64,000 nucleotides of DNA, from positions 48,961,248 through 49,025,247 of the forward strand of contig CM019216.1 in assembly GCA_009741485.1 (NCBI GenBank), read 5' to 3'. Shown here one piece after another: positions 1 through 13,260 of the stretch; within the stretch, counting starts at the first letter, position 1, and the number at the start of each line of letters is the position of its first letter. Both the position numbers and the translations under genes were made by a program. This stretch comes from Malurus cyaneus samueli (lineage: Eukaryota; Chordata; Aves; Passeriformes; Maluridae). The notes below the pieces were generated by a model. That model saw only the letters and a list, made by a program, of their open reading frames with translations. It had not been told where the DNA came from and ran no database searches.

Positions 1-1176
1 TGAAAAACGTGGACTGCAGAATTCAGCCTATGGACAATTGTACAGCCTGGACAAAACCCTTTTACCTTGAGGAATAATGAAAGATGGCTCTTGGGTTGGA
101 CTGGAAATTCAGGAGGATGGGGCAGGCTTTAGGTTTATCTGCCAAATACAAAGGAAGAATATCTGAGATCCTCTATCTGTGTCTTACCTTTGGGAGGAAT
201 TGGTTAAATTCAAAGTGTATCTATCCTTTACCTCTCTCATTTTTCAGTTATCACAAAGCTCCCATTCATTTTGAATCCAACAAAACCCCAAACATCCTAG
301 AACTCTTTTTAATGATACATGTTTTTTTTCTCCACTGTTAAAGGATGGCTGTGGGTAGACACAAAGGTAAAGAAAAAATCCTACCCACTGTTAGTCACTG
401 TGTTCAATACCCTTGGGTTCCTCAGTGGTCCATTTTGGTTCAGAAATTAGCAGGGCAGGGCAATGTGTAGGAGGTGTTTCACCTGTTCTTAAAATGTCTT
501 AAAATTTTGCTGCAATTTGCGCCCTATAGACATGGAATGCAGTATTTCCTGTATGCAACACATGCCAGTTTTCTGTCCTTCCTTTACTCACTGTAGCTGA
601 ATCAGGGTCTAGTGGAGATTGATACACCAATACTATGTATGTGCAAAGTGGTAAAAAATTATTTTCTCCCAGGCACAACTCAGTTTCCTAGCACATTGAG
701 TAAACTTCCACTGTGGTCACTATATAGAGGATACACTTGAAGTTCATAGAAAATGACAACTGATACAAAACTTGCATCACTTGTTAAACTTTTATGGTTT
801 TTGCCTTGTGGGCAGCTGCTTTAGGTTTTCTTTACAGGGTTTGGCCTTTTTCCTGCCTAGCAGCTTTTTCCATTCACCTGGTTTTCTGGAAGGCATGTGG
901 TGCCAGACAAATGGCACATTAAGGGCAGTTCAGTATACAAGAGCTTTGTCCTGCTCCACATCTGCCTGTGGGAACTGTGAACTTTGTCCTTTCACACCTG
1001 ATAGAGTGTGGCTTGAGCCCCCTGTGTGAGGTAAGATGTGGGTGCCACATCAGCTGCAAAGTCTGCTTTGGGGACATCAGGCTTAGGCACATTCATTGTG
1101 GTTCATCTCCACGAGTACACTGTTGGCTGTGGAGTTACCCCTCTTTTCTCAAGCTAGGAGATTCAAGGTGAAGTTC
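1..1176. other. Non-coding sequence, nothing recognised
   Basis: This stretch is AT-rich and CpG-poor. Only short open frames of up to 85 codons occur, and none resembles a known protein. I see no repeat family, RNA gene or promoter signal. Confidence 0.6.
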
Positions 1177-1245
1177 TGAGGGTTTTTTGTTTGGGTTTTT
1201 TTATTTTGTTTGGTTTTTTTTTTTGGTTTTTTTGTTTTTTGGAGG
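1177..1245. repeat. T/G-rich low-complexity run
   Basis: A strand-asymmetric run of long T stretches broken by G, GG and GGG. Similar runs recur at about 17618-17638, 35339-35400, 39560-39617 and 57676-57707. Such tracts are common in bird genomes. The short minus-strand frame across it is lysine-rich only because of the composition. Confidence 0.8.
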
Positions 1246-4200
1246 GAAAGGAGGTAATAAAACATTTTTTTGACAGATGGGTATTCTGGCAACTTGTCCT
1301 TAGATTGCTAAGTGCAGGGACAGAGCTTTCCTCCAGTTCTGTTAGTGGTGTTTTGAGTCTCAAAAGGAATCGAAGTCTGGAGAAAATGGGGATTTGTATT
1401 CTCCACCACTCAGACAAACACAGGAAGTGTGAATTCAACAGTCAGCAAGTACGTTGATTCCTACCCAAGATGCTCTCTTTTGCTGTGGGAACACTAAACA
1501 GTTATAGTGAAAATGGTCAGGTGTCCCCTGACTGGCCATAAGCCACTCCAAAATATATGCAGAAAAGTCTTTGATGATTTAATGTATGGGAAAGGACTTT
1601 AAAGCCTTAGAATTTGCTATGAATTCACTCTGCCTTGAAGGTCCAGTAATGAAAGGGGAATGTGCTTTGATTTAAACACTGCCTTTAAAACACTCGGCTT
1701 TGTATTTAGATGCAATTAGGACCACAGCATGCTCCCCATCCAGTTTTCCCTGTAATTATTATCTTAAACACAGGACTGTCTGGCCTTTTGTTCAAGACTG
1801 CTGATATGGTTTCCAGGATGCTGCAGGTGTGCACCTTCCTCAGCAGAGGATGATAACTATGTACATTTGCTCTGCTGCATCACCCTATTTCCAAAAGAGT
1901 TTGTCTTCTTTCCTGTGTATTTAGTATTAGGTAATTTTTGGTTTGGTTTCTTTTATGGAAAGTTAAGTCAAACATTTACAAACCCAATCATGTACATACA
2001 GGAGCCAACAACTAAATTAGCTTTTAGGTTGCTGCTAATCCACTGAAGTGCCTAAGTGAGGATCTGAATTAAACGCCTCTTTAACTTTGGCCTAATTGCT
2101 TATCTAAAACAAATAACTCTAAGACACTGACCCCCTACCCCAAGACACAGCACTGCTATCAGTCTCCCTGAAGAAACGCTCCAGCTATCACACTTGTAGC
2201 TGAGGGATTAATAAGAATGAGAGTTCTGAAGGAAAAATGCAATTGTTCACACTCCCACTTGGCCTTACTTATGACTTCCTTATTACTGGAAGTAGAATGC
2301 TTGACAACTCTTAAGTGGTTGAAAATGCAGATAAGTTTTAATCTAAAGCTTATTAGTCAGGAGAGTTCCCTCTAATGTATACAATGAAGAATAATAATGA
2401 ATTATTTGAGCACAGTCATTTCAGATGATTTGGGTGCTGGTGCTGCTGAGTGGTGAGTCGTGGAGGGCTGCAGTGTAGCTTCAGGGCAGGTAATGAGAGA
2501 AAGAGATGCAAAAGGAGATGATGAAGGAAAGATGGAGAGAATGGATATGGTAGGTGAAAGGTGGACTATTCTCTCACTAGTTGCAAGGAAAGAGGAAAGG
2601 CACACCACAGAATTTCATACAACTGTTTTGGATCCATGCAGGTCTTGCCAAGCTGCACAGACTTACTCACAGCTGTTTCAATGAAAGTACTATTTTAATT
2701 TATCTTCCCCTCACAGAAAAAAAGATCTCTCAGGTATTTCTGTGAGAGGCAGCCTCACTCTGTGTAAAGAACTCCTGTTAAAGGAGCCTCTGGATAACAG
2801 GAATATCTATATAGGGCAGCACAGAGATATTAACTTAGACCTGGAAGCTCCTTTCCTGTGTCAGAACATCATTGCCAGCCTTGGGGAGCAAATTCTTGCT
2901 ATGCTTTGTCTACCCCATTTCCAGATCCCTGCATAGCACTGCCTTGCAGCATAGATACAAACCTCTGCATTCCTGCTACAGCCCTAGAATTGTTTCTTAC
3001 AGCCTTTTCCCAGGAGAGCAAACAGTACAGAGCAGCTTCCCACTGATCATCAGACATCTTGTGTTGTGAGATCTGGCTTGCTGTGGAGAATGATGTGATG
3101 TGATGTTGACATCTGTATGACATTGGGATAGATTCAGATCTTCATAAGGGCTGAGTAATTCTGTTCTATTGGTGGAATACCTCACAGTTAAACAGTGAGA
3201 TCAGTATTAAGGCTTTTTTGGCCTAACAGTTTCCTCACTTCATTTTGGACTAATAATAGCTCTGTCTGAGAGGCACCTTAGCAGATTCCAGCTGGAGAAT
3301 TACATTACTGCTACATTTTGTGGCTGAGACTAGCTCTGGAAGAAGTATCCTTGGCTTCATCAAGGGAAGGATGCCCATCAATTGACTTCTGACCTTAACT
3401 TGGAGGGGCAGAAATGACCCTCTCTCCAGTAGGAAGGCATTAACTTTCTCTCAGAATCTGGCTCCTAGCTTTCATCTACTAAGTCTGATGAATTAACGCA
3501 CCAAGGTTTTCTAATGCAGACTGCTGTTCTCCTGGGAGTGGAAGAGAGACTGCTCATTTAACAGAGGACTGGAGATTCAGCTGAAAACCTGGATCCTAGA
3601 GGAGCAAAGCCAGTTCTCTGTTCAACACGTCACTCACCCTCTTCCCACAAACTGCATCGTTACAGCACAAGCACTGTGGCTGCAGTCTTCAACTTCTCAG
3701 TAAAAAAAAGACCCAACCCTGCCATGAGGCAGGGGAATGTCAGTCTATTTTGATGTTAAGAACCAAAAAGTCATGGATGAAAGAGCATGCCAAGATTTAC
3801 AGACTTGCTTTTAATTTTCCTCAAGGTGCTGATTACCAGCAGTACTAAATCACGTTCAGTGGCCTGCCTGGACAGGGAGAACCTGGGAAAGACAACCTTG
3901 ATGTGCAGCGTGGCTGGGCAGGTGGGAGGATGCAGTAGCCCTGCACCAGCCCTGCAGATGCCACATCCAAGCTGCTGCTAGAGGCATGGGGGGTTGGTGG
4001 CCCTGTTATCACCAGGCTCTTATCCCTCAGTGGCACAGATGCAGTACTGCCCTGATAGCATGATCACTGACCTCTGTTTTAAAAACACAGATACTTTAAA
4101 AATACAGAGCTGCAGACAGCCTGCAAAAGCTGTCTGCATCCCAGAACAATGCTATTGCACAATAACAATCCCATTTTGTTTAAAGAAAACAAACAAAAAA

Positions 4201-5947
4201 TTCTAACCTAGTTACTCAACAGCTCCAGGGAGTGCCAAATAGTTTTGGGGGAAAAAAAGAATAAATTTTAGGCTGGAGCAAGGGGACTTACCTAGATGTT
4301 GCTTGTTTTCTGTGCTTACTATGTAGGCCCATTTCTGATGTTCCCTATATCCATGACAGTGTGCTGGCTGTTCAGTGAAGACACATTATGATAAAATCAT
4401 CTCTGTGTGAGACAGAGGAAAGAGAGGCTCTGAGTAATGTTCCTGTTTCTCAGTACCAGCCCAGAGCCCATTCTGGTGCTCAGCCTGGGAACTGTCTTCA
4501 GACACCGAGATTCTTTGTTTTTAGACATCCCCGTTTCCCTGTAGTCTGTTGATGCATCGGTCTCTGGAAATTGGTGGTGCCTTTACCAGATTTGAGAGTT
4601 CCTTCATGAGTCTCAGCCTTCCAGGGCTGCTCCCCTGGGATGCTGCAGAACTGCAGTATTTGAGTGAGGAACCTGAGGGAGATTAAAAGAAACCAAAGAC
4701 AATGCTAATGCTAAGATGAGCTACTTTAGTTTTGGACACAGAATAAAAACATATTTAATAAACAATAAATTCTTTTTCTTCATCTTTATGGGTAACTTCT
4801 TTTCCTCCTAGAAGTCAAAGCAAGGCCAGTTATCACCTTTGCTACCTAAAGGAGATTTCAAGCCACAACATTCAGTCAGGTCTCAAATGTCAACCCAGTG
4901 CTGGGAAGTTGGGAAGCCAGTTCAGACTGGTGGTCCAGTTTGATCCCTCATGTTTAGTGACATAAACTAGTTGCTTCTCAACTGAACCTAGACTTTCCCA
5001 AGGTGGAGTGAATCCAGCATGATCAAAAATTATCAGTATTGCTTCTCCAAGCAAATTTGGCAAGCTTTACCTCCTAGTGAGCCTCTGAAAGCGCACATTG
5101 ACAATACATACGATGTTACAAAACTATGACAGGCAATTTGATCAAGGAAGTCAAGCTATGGGCTTGAATTCTCGCACGGTGGCTCTCCATATATTTGTTT
5201 TGAATGCTTTCTCAACTTATCTAGATCTTCTCCAGGTTTTGGAGACGTCAAGGACATTCTTTTTTATGCAAAGAACCATTTGAAAGTGATGAATGTAGAA
5301 AGGACACCTCCCTTTTTATTGATCTCCTCTCGAAAGCTGTGCCACCAAAGAAGCAGAATGTCAGAGGTTTTCATTCCTTGTTTTCACCTTGCAAGTCAAT
5401 CTTTGGATGTTTTCATGCACTAAGCTGAAAAGAAGACATGAGAGACGTACCTGTTCATTCACATAATATAAGTATTTCTCAATTAGAAGATGACCTAAAT
5501 GGAGCTATTAAAAACTGAAGCGATTTTCAAACCAGCACTCGCTCTGGTAGCTGAGTTTGGAACACTTGTATTACCTTTAGTAACAGCCCAGTGCAGAGGA
5601 CGTGAGCACCACAGGGTGACCATGACAAATCAACATTTGTTTAGCAAAAAGCTGGACTTTGAGCCACATAAGAGAAGGAGCCGATAAGAAGCAGACCCTT
5701 TGAGATGGGATAGGGCTTTTCATCATTGTGCCAATGTCCTCCTTTGTCCAACTGGCCCAGCTGTAAGACTGCCCTCTGGAAAAGGTATCAGACATTCATG
5801 TTATTCATCTCTTCTGATGGGGCACAACTTGCTCAGCTGTCAAATCTTCTCCCACACCCACACCACACCAGACAGATATTGGGACATTCACAGGCAGGCC
5901 TGAAGGTGCTCATCCCTTCTGACTGGGCGTCTTTGGCTCAACTATGC
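1246..5947. other. Non-coding sequence, nothing recognised
   Basis: Unique AT-rich sequence with no convincing gene. The only local structures are a small (TGATG)3 tract at 3091-3106 and an imperfect direct repeat of about 30 bp, starting CTTCTGAT near 5811 and CTTCTGAC near 5918, just before the probable LTR. Open frames are all under 80 codons and overlap on both strands, as chance frames do. Confidence 0.6.
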
Positions 5948-6603
5948 TGATGTGAGAGGCAGCTGTCATGTCTTAGAAGGGGTGGTAAATGATCAAAGAT
6001 CCCTGAAGTTCCCCTAGACTCATTTTTGGGATCTTCCATCAGAGCACTGCATGTGATCTGCAGTGTTCCATCACAGTACAAAACTCCACCCCCAGGGGAG
6101 GTACCTGGGTGTTCCCACCTAGCCTGGGTTATATTGACACATTGAACCTTGTGTTTTGTGGGCTTCCCTTTGGGGACCAAGACTTCAACCCACACTTTAA
6201 CCAACAGACATCTAAATTGCAACAACCAGGTATTGTCACTGAGTCCATGAGGGTGAGATATTTCTACTCTTATCCTTTCTTTCTCTTTCTCTCTTTCTTC
6301 TCCTAACTTCTTCTCGAAATATATTGGAAGCCAGACTAAAAAATTCCAGTCAGTACCCAAGTAAGAGCCTTGTTGTGTCTGGATAAGTTAAAGTTTTCTA
6401 AGTTAAAGTTTGTGATATGTCTTACTTTGTCTGTGTGCTGTTTTAAAATTTGCCAAGTACCTTATTCTACCTTCATGCTTTAAAGTTTGCAAGCAAAATT
6501 TTGTTGTTGAACCTCCTGACAATTTTGTTATTTTTCTTATGAACCACCCCGAACTAATTAAACGACCTTCCCCTCAGCCCACCGAGTGGACCAGGGCATA
6601 ACA
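5948..6603 (+). mobile_element. Probable solo LTR of an avian endogenous retrovirus (ERVL-like)
   Basis: The block has the texture of an avian ERV LTR in plus orientation. It opens TGATGTGAGAGGC, or possibly two bases later in phase at TGTGAG, runs through a pyrimidine-rich stretch (6270-6317), and continues in a T-rich segment with the repeat TAAGTTAAAGTTT (6384-6396 and 6399-6411). It ends in a segment containing TTGTTGTTGAACCTCCTGAC and an ATTAAA near 6557, and terminates in CA around 6603. The overall pattern is what I recall of bird ERVL LTRs. No PBS or internal retroviral region follows, so it would be a solo LTR. The pentamer TATGC lies at 5943-5947 and 6606-6610, but the second copy is two bases off the CA end, so the boundaries are approximate. 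A 140-codon minus-strand frame across the block is incidental. Confidence 0.5.
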
Positions 6604-9600
6604 TGTATGCAAATAAATCAACCAGAAAGAGAACCGTTTGTATTGATCCTGCTTAAATACAGCAGACAATCTCCTTTTTCAGGAAAGAGAGAATTCTGAC
6701 TTACTTTTAAAGAAAAGATTAGGTTTTGCACATTTCTTAATGATTTATATTTTCTTCATCCTTTACCAAGTAAGAATTCTGGTGATAATTTCTTTCTGGC
6801 AGATCTCTAATCTGATGATGTGTCCTCAAAATTGAAAGAGAAGTTTGGCCACGAAGCACTGGCATTGTTAAAAGGGAAAAATGCTTGGTATACATTTGAG
6901 CTACGTTGATATATACATATATATATATAATTTGTAAGAATTTCATAGTCTAAATATCCCAAAGAAAAAGCATTTTTGTGGTATTTCTATTGGAAGAAGC
7001 TCAGCAACAAATAATGTGACAATATTTCTAGTTGCAATAGTGTAAGGAGGCATATCTAGTTGGGATAGTAGAAATAACATGTCTGAATTCTCTGGCCTAA
7101 ACGATCTTTCTGGCATTCTTTCTGTTGTAAAGCAGTAGGTGGGAACATTTTGATGGGAGATGTGGGAATTTCCCCATAGGCAGCTTCCAGGGGCATATGT
7201 TCCCTAAAATATAAATGGGTTAAAACTTGATCTTACAAACTTCTCTGCCCTGCAGTTCCTTAATTTCAGTCTAGGCCACATCTTCCTCTTCCCAAGGAGT
7301 GGGTTATGTGTAAATGAGGTCTCCATATGCTTAGTAGTTCCCACCAAATGCACTCAAAGCACAAATGAAAACACGCAAAGAGCTGCTGTCAACATCACGA
7401 AAACTCTTACGAAAATATTCAAGAAACCATCATCAATAACATACAAAACCTATATAGAAATATTTAAGCCCATTTTAAAATATTCTCAGCAGGCTTGAGA
7501 TTTGACCTGACCAGTCTTTGCTCAGAGGGTAGTTGCAGGCAAGGTTCAAGACTCTTTCATAGCTCAAACTGCCTTGGGAACTGGTTTGGCACTGAGACAT
7601 ACTGAAATGAGATCCACAGTGGTGCACGTGAGCTCCCTCTCCCCTGTTGTAAATAGCAAAAACTCGTTCATTTCTATGGGTCCTAATAAATGAGGCTGAA
7701 AGGAAGACAACTTGGTCAAAATCGAGTAAAACTTACTGGGTTTACAACCTAAACAAGGTTGCTCATGATCTATAACTGTGGGGTTATTTTAGGAATTGAT
7801 TGCACACAATATTGAAGCAATTGTATTCAAGTTATTATATGCAAATACCCATATAAATTAATGCTGCTATGGAAACAGTATTTTTTTAACTTGTTCAGCT
7901 CAGGAACCGAATTTTCTGCTTTAGGAATTAGATGTCTCACGTTTTGATAGAGGCAGCTCCTTCCACACCAAGCTCCTTCTTCAGATTAAAATACCTGGAT
8001 CCTGCTTTGTATTTTGTGTTTTGGTATCTGAGAGCTCAGTTTGTCTTGTAGCCCCTTATTGGGGTTCATCTTGCATACACTGAGGCCAATGGTGAAACTT
8101 CCATTGAGAGAAATTGGGAAAAAAACAGACTTTGAGCCAGAAAGACAGGCACACACAATCTCTCTCTTTCTTAATTTCTGATTGCTGAGGTGAAATATTT
8201 GTTGTTTTGTTCATCTGTTTGAGTTTTTATAATCATAAATTTCCAAGGCGTAGTTTGGGCTGGCTTCTCTCAAGTTTATTTTCCACACAAAATGTTGGTA
8301 AGTATAGTTTACTGGGGGTTACAATGTATTGTTTGTCTGTAAAACATCAATTATATAGTCTAAAACCATCAGACAGTGAAAGATTGAGCTGAACATTAGT
8401 GAAGGAATAACTGTGAGAAACACCCTGGAAGGAAGGGCTGAAATGAAGAAAATGGAGCCATCTGATGAAAAATAAAAAGTAAAAAGATGTGGGTTTTATA
8501 GGAAAAATAATAAAGCCAGAAAAGAAACCAGAAGGGATATTTAACTACGGATGGCTCAGGTTTTGCACTGGTCAGGGAATCAGACAATATGAAGAAGTTT
8601 TTGATAAGAAACTCACATGTTACACAGGAATTTACCAGAATCTGCAGGAGGTGTTTGAGAAAGAGAAGTGACAAGGGCTTGATTTGTTTGAGAACAAATT
8701 GAGTTTAGCAGCATTTTGTATACACCAGAGGGAAGCATGATGAGACTCAAAGGTCAAAGTGGCAGAGGTTGGAGTAGATGAGGCAAAAGATTACCAAGGC
8801 ATGTGCAGTGCAGTTGTGATTAAAATTAAACATTCTACTTTACTCAGAAATGTGAAAGAGCAACAGACTTCTGTACCAGTTGATTAAAAAGGAAGAAGTA
8901 AAAAATATCTTTCATATGGTGTTAATGGCTTGTCTGCCCAAGGATGGTCTGAAAAACAGAGATGTATTTAGCTCAGAGATGGATAAGCTCTACACACAGT
9001 GAGTCTCTCTGTGGTAGTGCTCCTTTAGAAGTAGAGTGGCTTTATCTTTTGTATATTTAACCAGCTCCCAATGGAGGGAAAAAATGTTCTTTGGCACTAG
9101 CTAAAAAGTGACAGGTGCCATAGAGCTCCTGACTGCTGGTGAACAACCAAAAGCAGTCACCCAGCCCTCCAGAGAGGTGAAATGGGAGATACAGAGGTAC
9201 CAATAGAGCATATGTGCTTGTATGTGCCTCTCCCCATCAGAGCTCCAGCTTGTTTTATACAAGGGGCACAAAGAGGATTCCACCCAATGCTCTGCAGAGC
9301 ATGTGAGGTACATCTGCTGATAGGAGTGATTTGGGCAGATTCCCTATCCCATCTGAAAACCAACTGTTAACACCAGGTCTGTACTGTGGCTCCCTTAGGG
9401 AAGTCTTTTGTTTGCTAAAGCTCAAGCTTCTGGAAGGGAATATCCTCGAGTAGCAGAATTACCCTTTATAAGAATAGGGGATATCTTGAAATTCTTTGAA
9501 ACCTGTAAAGCCAGAAGAAAGGTTTTGAGCACACCTGCTGCATCTACTGCAAGTCACAAAATCTGACTTGCTTCAGTTTATACTTTTTCCTTCTTAACTT

Positions 9601-12365
9601 CCTCTTGCCGAATTTTACTTCCCTTTCTTCAATTTAAGCCTGCACTAAATTCCAAAACCAAGGCACTGTGTGTAAATACCTGGTTGATGACATTGGATCA
9701 TCTGGATCCGAACAACCTCATTATTTGAGAACTGCAACATGATTATGCTGTGGCAAACACAAACTGAAGGCTACCCTAGCACACTGAGCAGGAAAAGATG
9801 AGACAAACAGCCCACAGGGCTGAGAACTGTTGCTTTCCTAGGAGGTGATTAATGGAAATTAATCAGAGTCACACAAAGCTAGAAAGAATGATTAGCCTTT
9901 GCTACAATAGTTATAGAAAAGGCTTAGAAGATAAACTTTGAAAGGAACAGCATGGACACTTTATTTCCCAGTCAGTTGGCATATGCCACTTGAATTCCTG
10001 TATCTGTAAATATTTTTAAAAATCAAAATGTTTCATGGCATGAAAAATTCAGCTGAAACTTCTTAATAAGTTGACATCTTTTCCAAGCACAGAGAGTGCC
10101 TAACGGTTTTCTTGACATTTTGAAATGGCATTTCTCTGACACAGGAAAGCAGAGAAGGAAGAAGCAGAGAAGGAAGAGTAGGAAACTCTTGGAAGGGGGC
10201 TTGTGCAGTGATCATTCATTGTTTGGCTGTAGACAATTTAAGTAATGTTCCAAATCTGGCCGTAGAGTACAAACATTAGTGCGTTTAGATTGAATGCCAG
10301 AACTTAACCTATGATACCACTTAGCTTGACCTATACAAAATGCCGTGGTTCTCATTTTTTAAAGCCTACAGAGCAAACTGGGAAAAAATTCTGCCTGACT
10401 CAACTGCAGATGCTTGCTCACCTGAAATGAAGCCAAAAGTTATTTGAATATATCTTTCTGTACTTTAATTTTCACTTTGGATTACAACTGAGTGAGTCAG
10501 TCATGAAAAATTTAATGCTCTGTGCAGTTCCTATCTGTCTGACTCCTTCTTTCAACAACTTGTCTGTGACATGGCTAGTTTTCTGGAAATTATTCACAAA
10601 CCATTAAAAGAAAATAATTGTTATTCTTCAGCTTGTCCATAAAAATTTCCCTGCAAATTTTTCTTCTTTCTGAAAAGATTTATTAGGAAAAAGATATAAA
10701 TAGAGTAGATAGGCACCATTTTTCCCCTTTTCTTTCTGTTTTACAATCTTTTAATTTAGATACCAGGATAATCAGTCTCGAGGGCATGGACACACTTGAG
10801 GGAATGTTAATTATTAGTACAATGGTTGAGCTGGTTATCAGATTGCTGAGTTACTGGAAGACCCATCTAGCCTCTGTTGATTTACTTTTGTAGCACAGTT
10901 GTTGGGGAAATAGCAGCGATGTATTCATTCGAACAACTTCAGCCAACTATAGCCTGCCACTGCAAATCTGAGCATCTATTCATGGAAAGGATGTGATAAA
11001 CTTCTATTGGAATACTCTGGACCCACACTGTTTTTTGAGGAAGCCACGTTTTCTCCCACTTAGCTATGGGAGCCAGCTGTAGCTATGGGGAAGGCAACTT
11101 GCTCACCTGGGAGAGGGACTTCTCCAGGAGAGGCAACAGATCCCACAAATCTCACAGACACCTCCTGAGCTGGTGAATGTCAGCGTCTCTAACCTCTGCA
11201 CTTCCTGGAGGGAAAGGGAAGGAAGGAAACCACTCATCATCACTGCACTATCACCATCTTTGCCTGCAGAAAAGTCCTGGGAATGATACCCATTGGGGGG
11301 ATAGAAAATTGGGATCACACGAGTCTACATCTGAAATTCTAGTCTGTTAGTAGGCACTGATAGTGAGCACTGTGACTTTGATGCTGATTCTCCCACCATT
11401 TTCCAGTCTGGGGTCTAGTAGTACATATTCAACTATAAATCTCCATGGAGAGTTTTTCAGGTTTTTGTATTTCATAGAAATTTTCATCACACTAATGATA
11501 CAACCCAAGATGATCAGTACTAGGCTACATTTGCAAATTAGAGGTGAGACCTCTTGCAGTGAAAAAGTAACAGGCTGACAAAATTTTCTCCAAACTCTTT
11601 CTGCCAGTATAACAATTTTTTTAGTTTAACACATTTCTTCCCTTGAGCACACCAAAAGCCTTTCACTGTTTTTCCTGGTGTGATGCCTTCTTGACAGCTG
11701 TGCTCAGGGAAGCTAGAAAGGAGCAGAATTACACTATTAGATACTCTCGAGGGTTTTACTTCTATTTTCATTTCATTTTGCTAATTCCTGACAGTTACAA
11801 TAATGTACTGAAATGAGTCCCATCAAAATAATGTTGGACACCTGGGAAAAAAAGCACAGATCTGACTTTCATCAGTGATTGCATACATGTTTTTAAAACT
11901 GCTTTAAGTGATAGTGTAAGCAGTAATGCTCCATGCTAATTTGGTACATCACCACATGACATAATGTAGCAATCAGCATTTAGGAATTTTAACCACACAG
12001 AGAATTCACCATCATTTTCATAAATATTTTTTTTTCTTTCAGTGAGAACTTGAAGGAAACATAACCATGTCCTGAGGGGTTGGTTTAATGTGAAGATAGA
12101 TTGAGGCTCTATAATACTTTTGTCTTTCACTAATTTTTGAAATAATAAATACTTTTAAAAAGCTTCTCTCCATAACATTAGCACAGTGTCATGTGCACAT
12201 ATTATTCAGACAGATAACAGACAGATAGTAAAGGAGAACTTTTGCTCAATTCTTACTCTATAAAACAGCAAGTGTGGGAAATACTGTTTTTCATTGGGAT
12301 TAAACAATGACATAAAATTATTTAGTTTAGTATGTGGGATTAGGTTATGATTTGATGTAACTAAT
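6604..12365. other. Non-coding sequence, nothing firmly recognised
   Basis: Unique AT-rich sequence. Small structures include an alternating TA tract near 6908-6930, a hairpin of GATTAAT and ATTAATC at 9847-9864, and a 15-bp tandem duplication, AGCAGAGAAGGAAGA, at 10148-10177. Open frames stay below 100 codons and resemble no protein. Confidence 0.6.
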
Positions 12366-12420
12366 ACATTTAATAATAATTAATAATTCTATTATAATTT
12401 ATTATCCAATAATAAAATTT
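12366..12420. repeat. AT-only low-complexity tract (AAT-like)
   Basis: Degenerate AAT/ATT repeats with almost no G or C for about 55 bases. Typical intergenic simple sequence, with no function implied. Confidence 0.7.
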
Positions 12421-12819
12421 ACAACTTTTTTTTTATTAGGACATATCTAAGATCTCTCAAGAAGCAGTAGTTGCTAAAAAGTCAACTTTCCAATCACTGG
12501 TTTTCCACAGAAAGCAGAAATGTAGGTCTCTACAGACTTCTTGGTGAATGCTGAGAAGATATCTATTAAGAAATAAAGTACTAATAGATGGAAAGATGAA
12601 AATGTGTATAGGCACATAGAATGTTTTAGGTTTTTTACAAACTTTGTATAAATAAATTATTAGCTCTGCAGTATGTACCTCTAAAGACACTTTATTTACA
12701 AAACTTATTTTAAAAGCACTTCATTCTAATGCAGTTGAAATCCCTGATTTATAACTGATTAGATAATCTTTTAAGTTGACTTAATTGGAGAGAAGCCCCT
12801 TCTTTGGTTCAGTGTCTGG

Positions 12820-13260
12820 GATGGTCTCAGAACAGTTTAGAGACTGATTCCAAATTTTTCCCCATTGCTTGGTTTTCAGCTGTGCCCTTGGGGCTGTCCT
12901 GAGCCAACAAAAGGTAATGTGCATTTTCCTAATAACTGCAAGCTCCTTGGCTGGGAGGTCTGTGCCAATCCCAAGCTCCTCTGCCACCGTGGAGCTCCTT
13001 TTGGCACACAGGATGGCAGGGCACAGGATGTACAGCCCTTCAGTCAGGACAGGGCTGCTCCGCACTACTTGGAACCTGCTGACCACCAAGCCTGGGGAGC
13101 CCAGCACACACCTTCCCCAGGATGCTGCGGCTCCCTGTCACTGGTTACCTGCAGCTGGCATTCCTTGGTGCTGGCTTGCTCCAATCTAGCACAGCTGATG
13201 GGCCATGGCATGCAATTCATCCTCCTTTCCCTGTTTCTGGGAGGTTTTTGACATGTGAAA
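12820..13260. other. GC-rich patch with overlapping chance frames
   Basis: The sequence is noticeably richer in G and C than its surroundings. Open frames of 108 to 128 codons occur in two plus frames and one minus frame over the same bases. Their sequences are rich in Cys, Trp and Pro and resemble no family I know. Overlapping frames on both strands are expected where stop codons are rare because of composition. An old GC-rich repeat or an unannotated exon remains possible. Confidence 0.4.

Noticed and set aside
5938..6360. 140-codon minus-strand open frame
   Set aside because: It lies antisense across the probable LTR and its Lys/Glu-rich start comes from the pyrimidine-rich tract.
12865..13251. 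128-codon frame in a GC-rich patch
   Set aside because: Three overlapping long frames over the same bases point to compositional stop-codon depletion, not coding.
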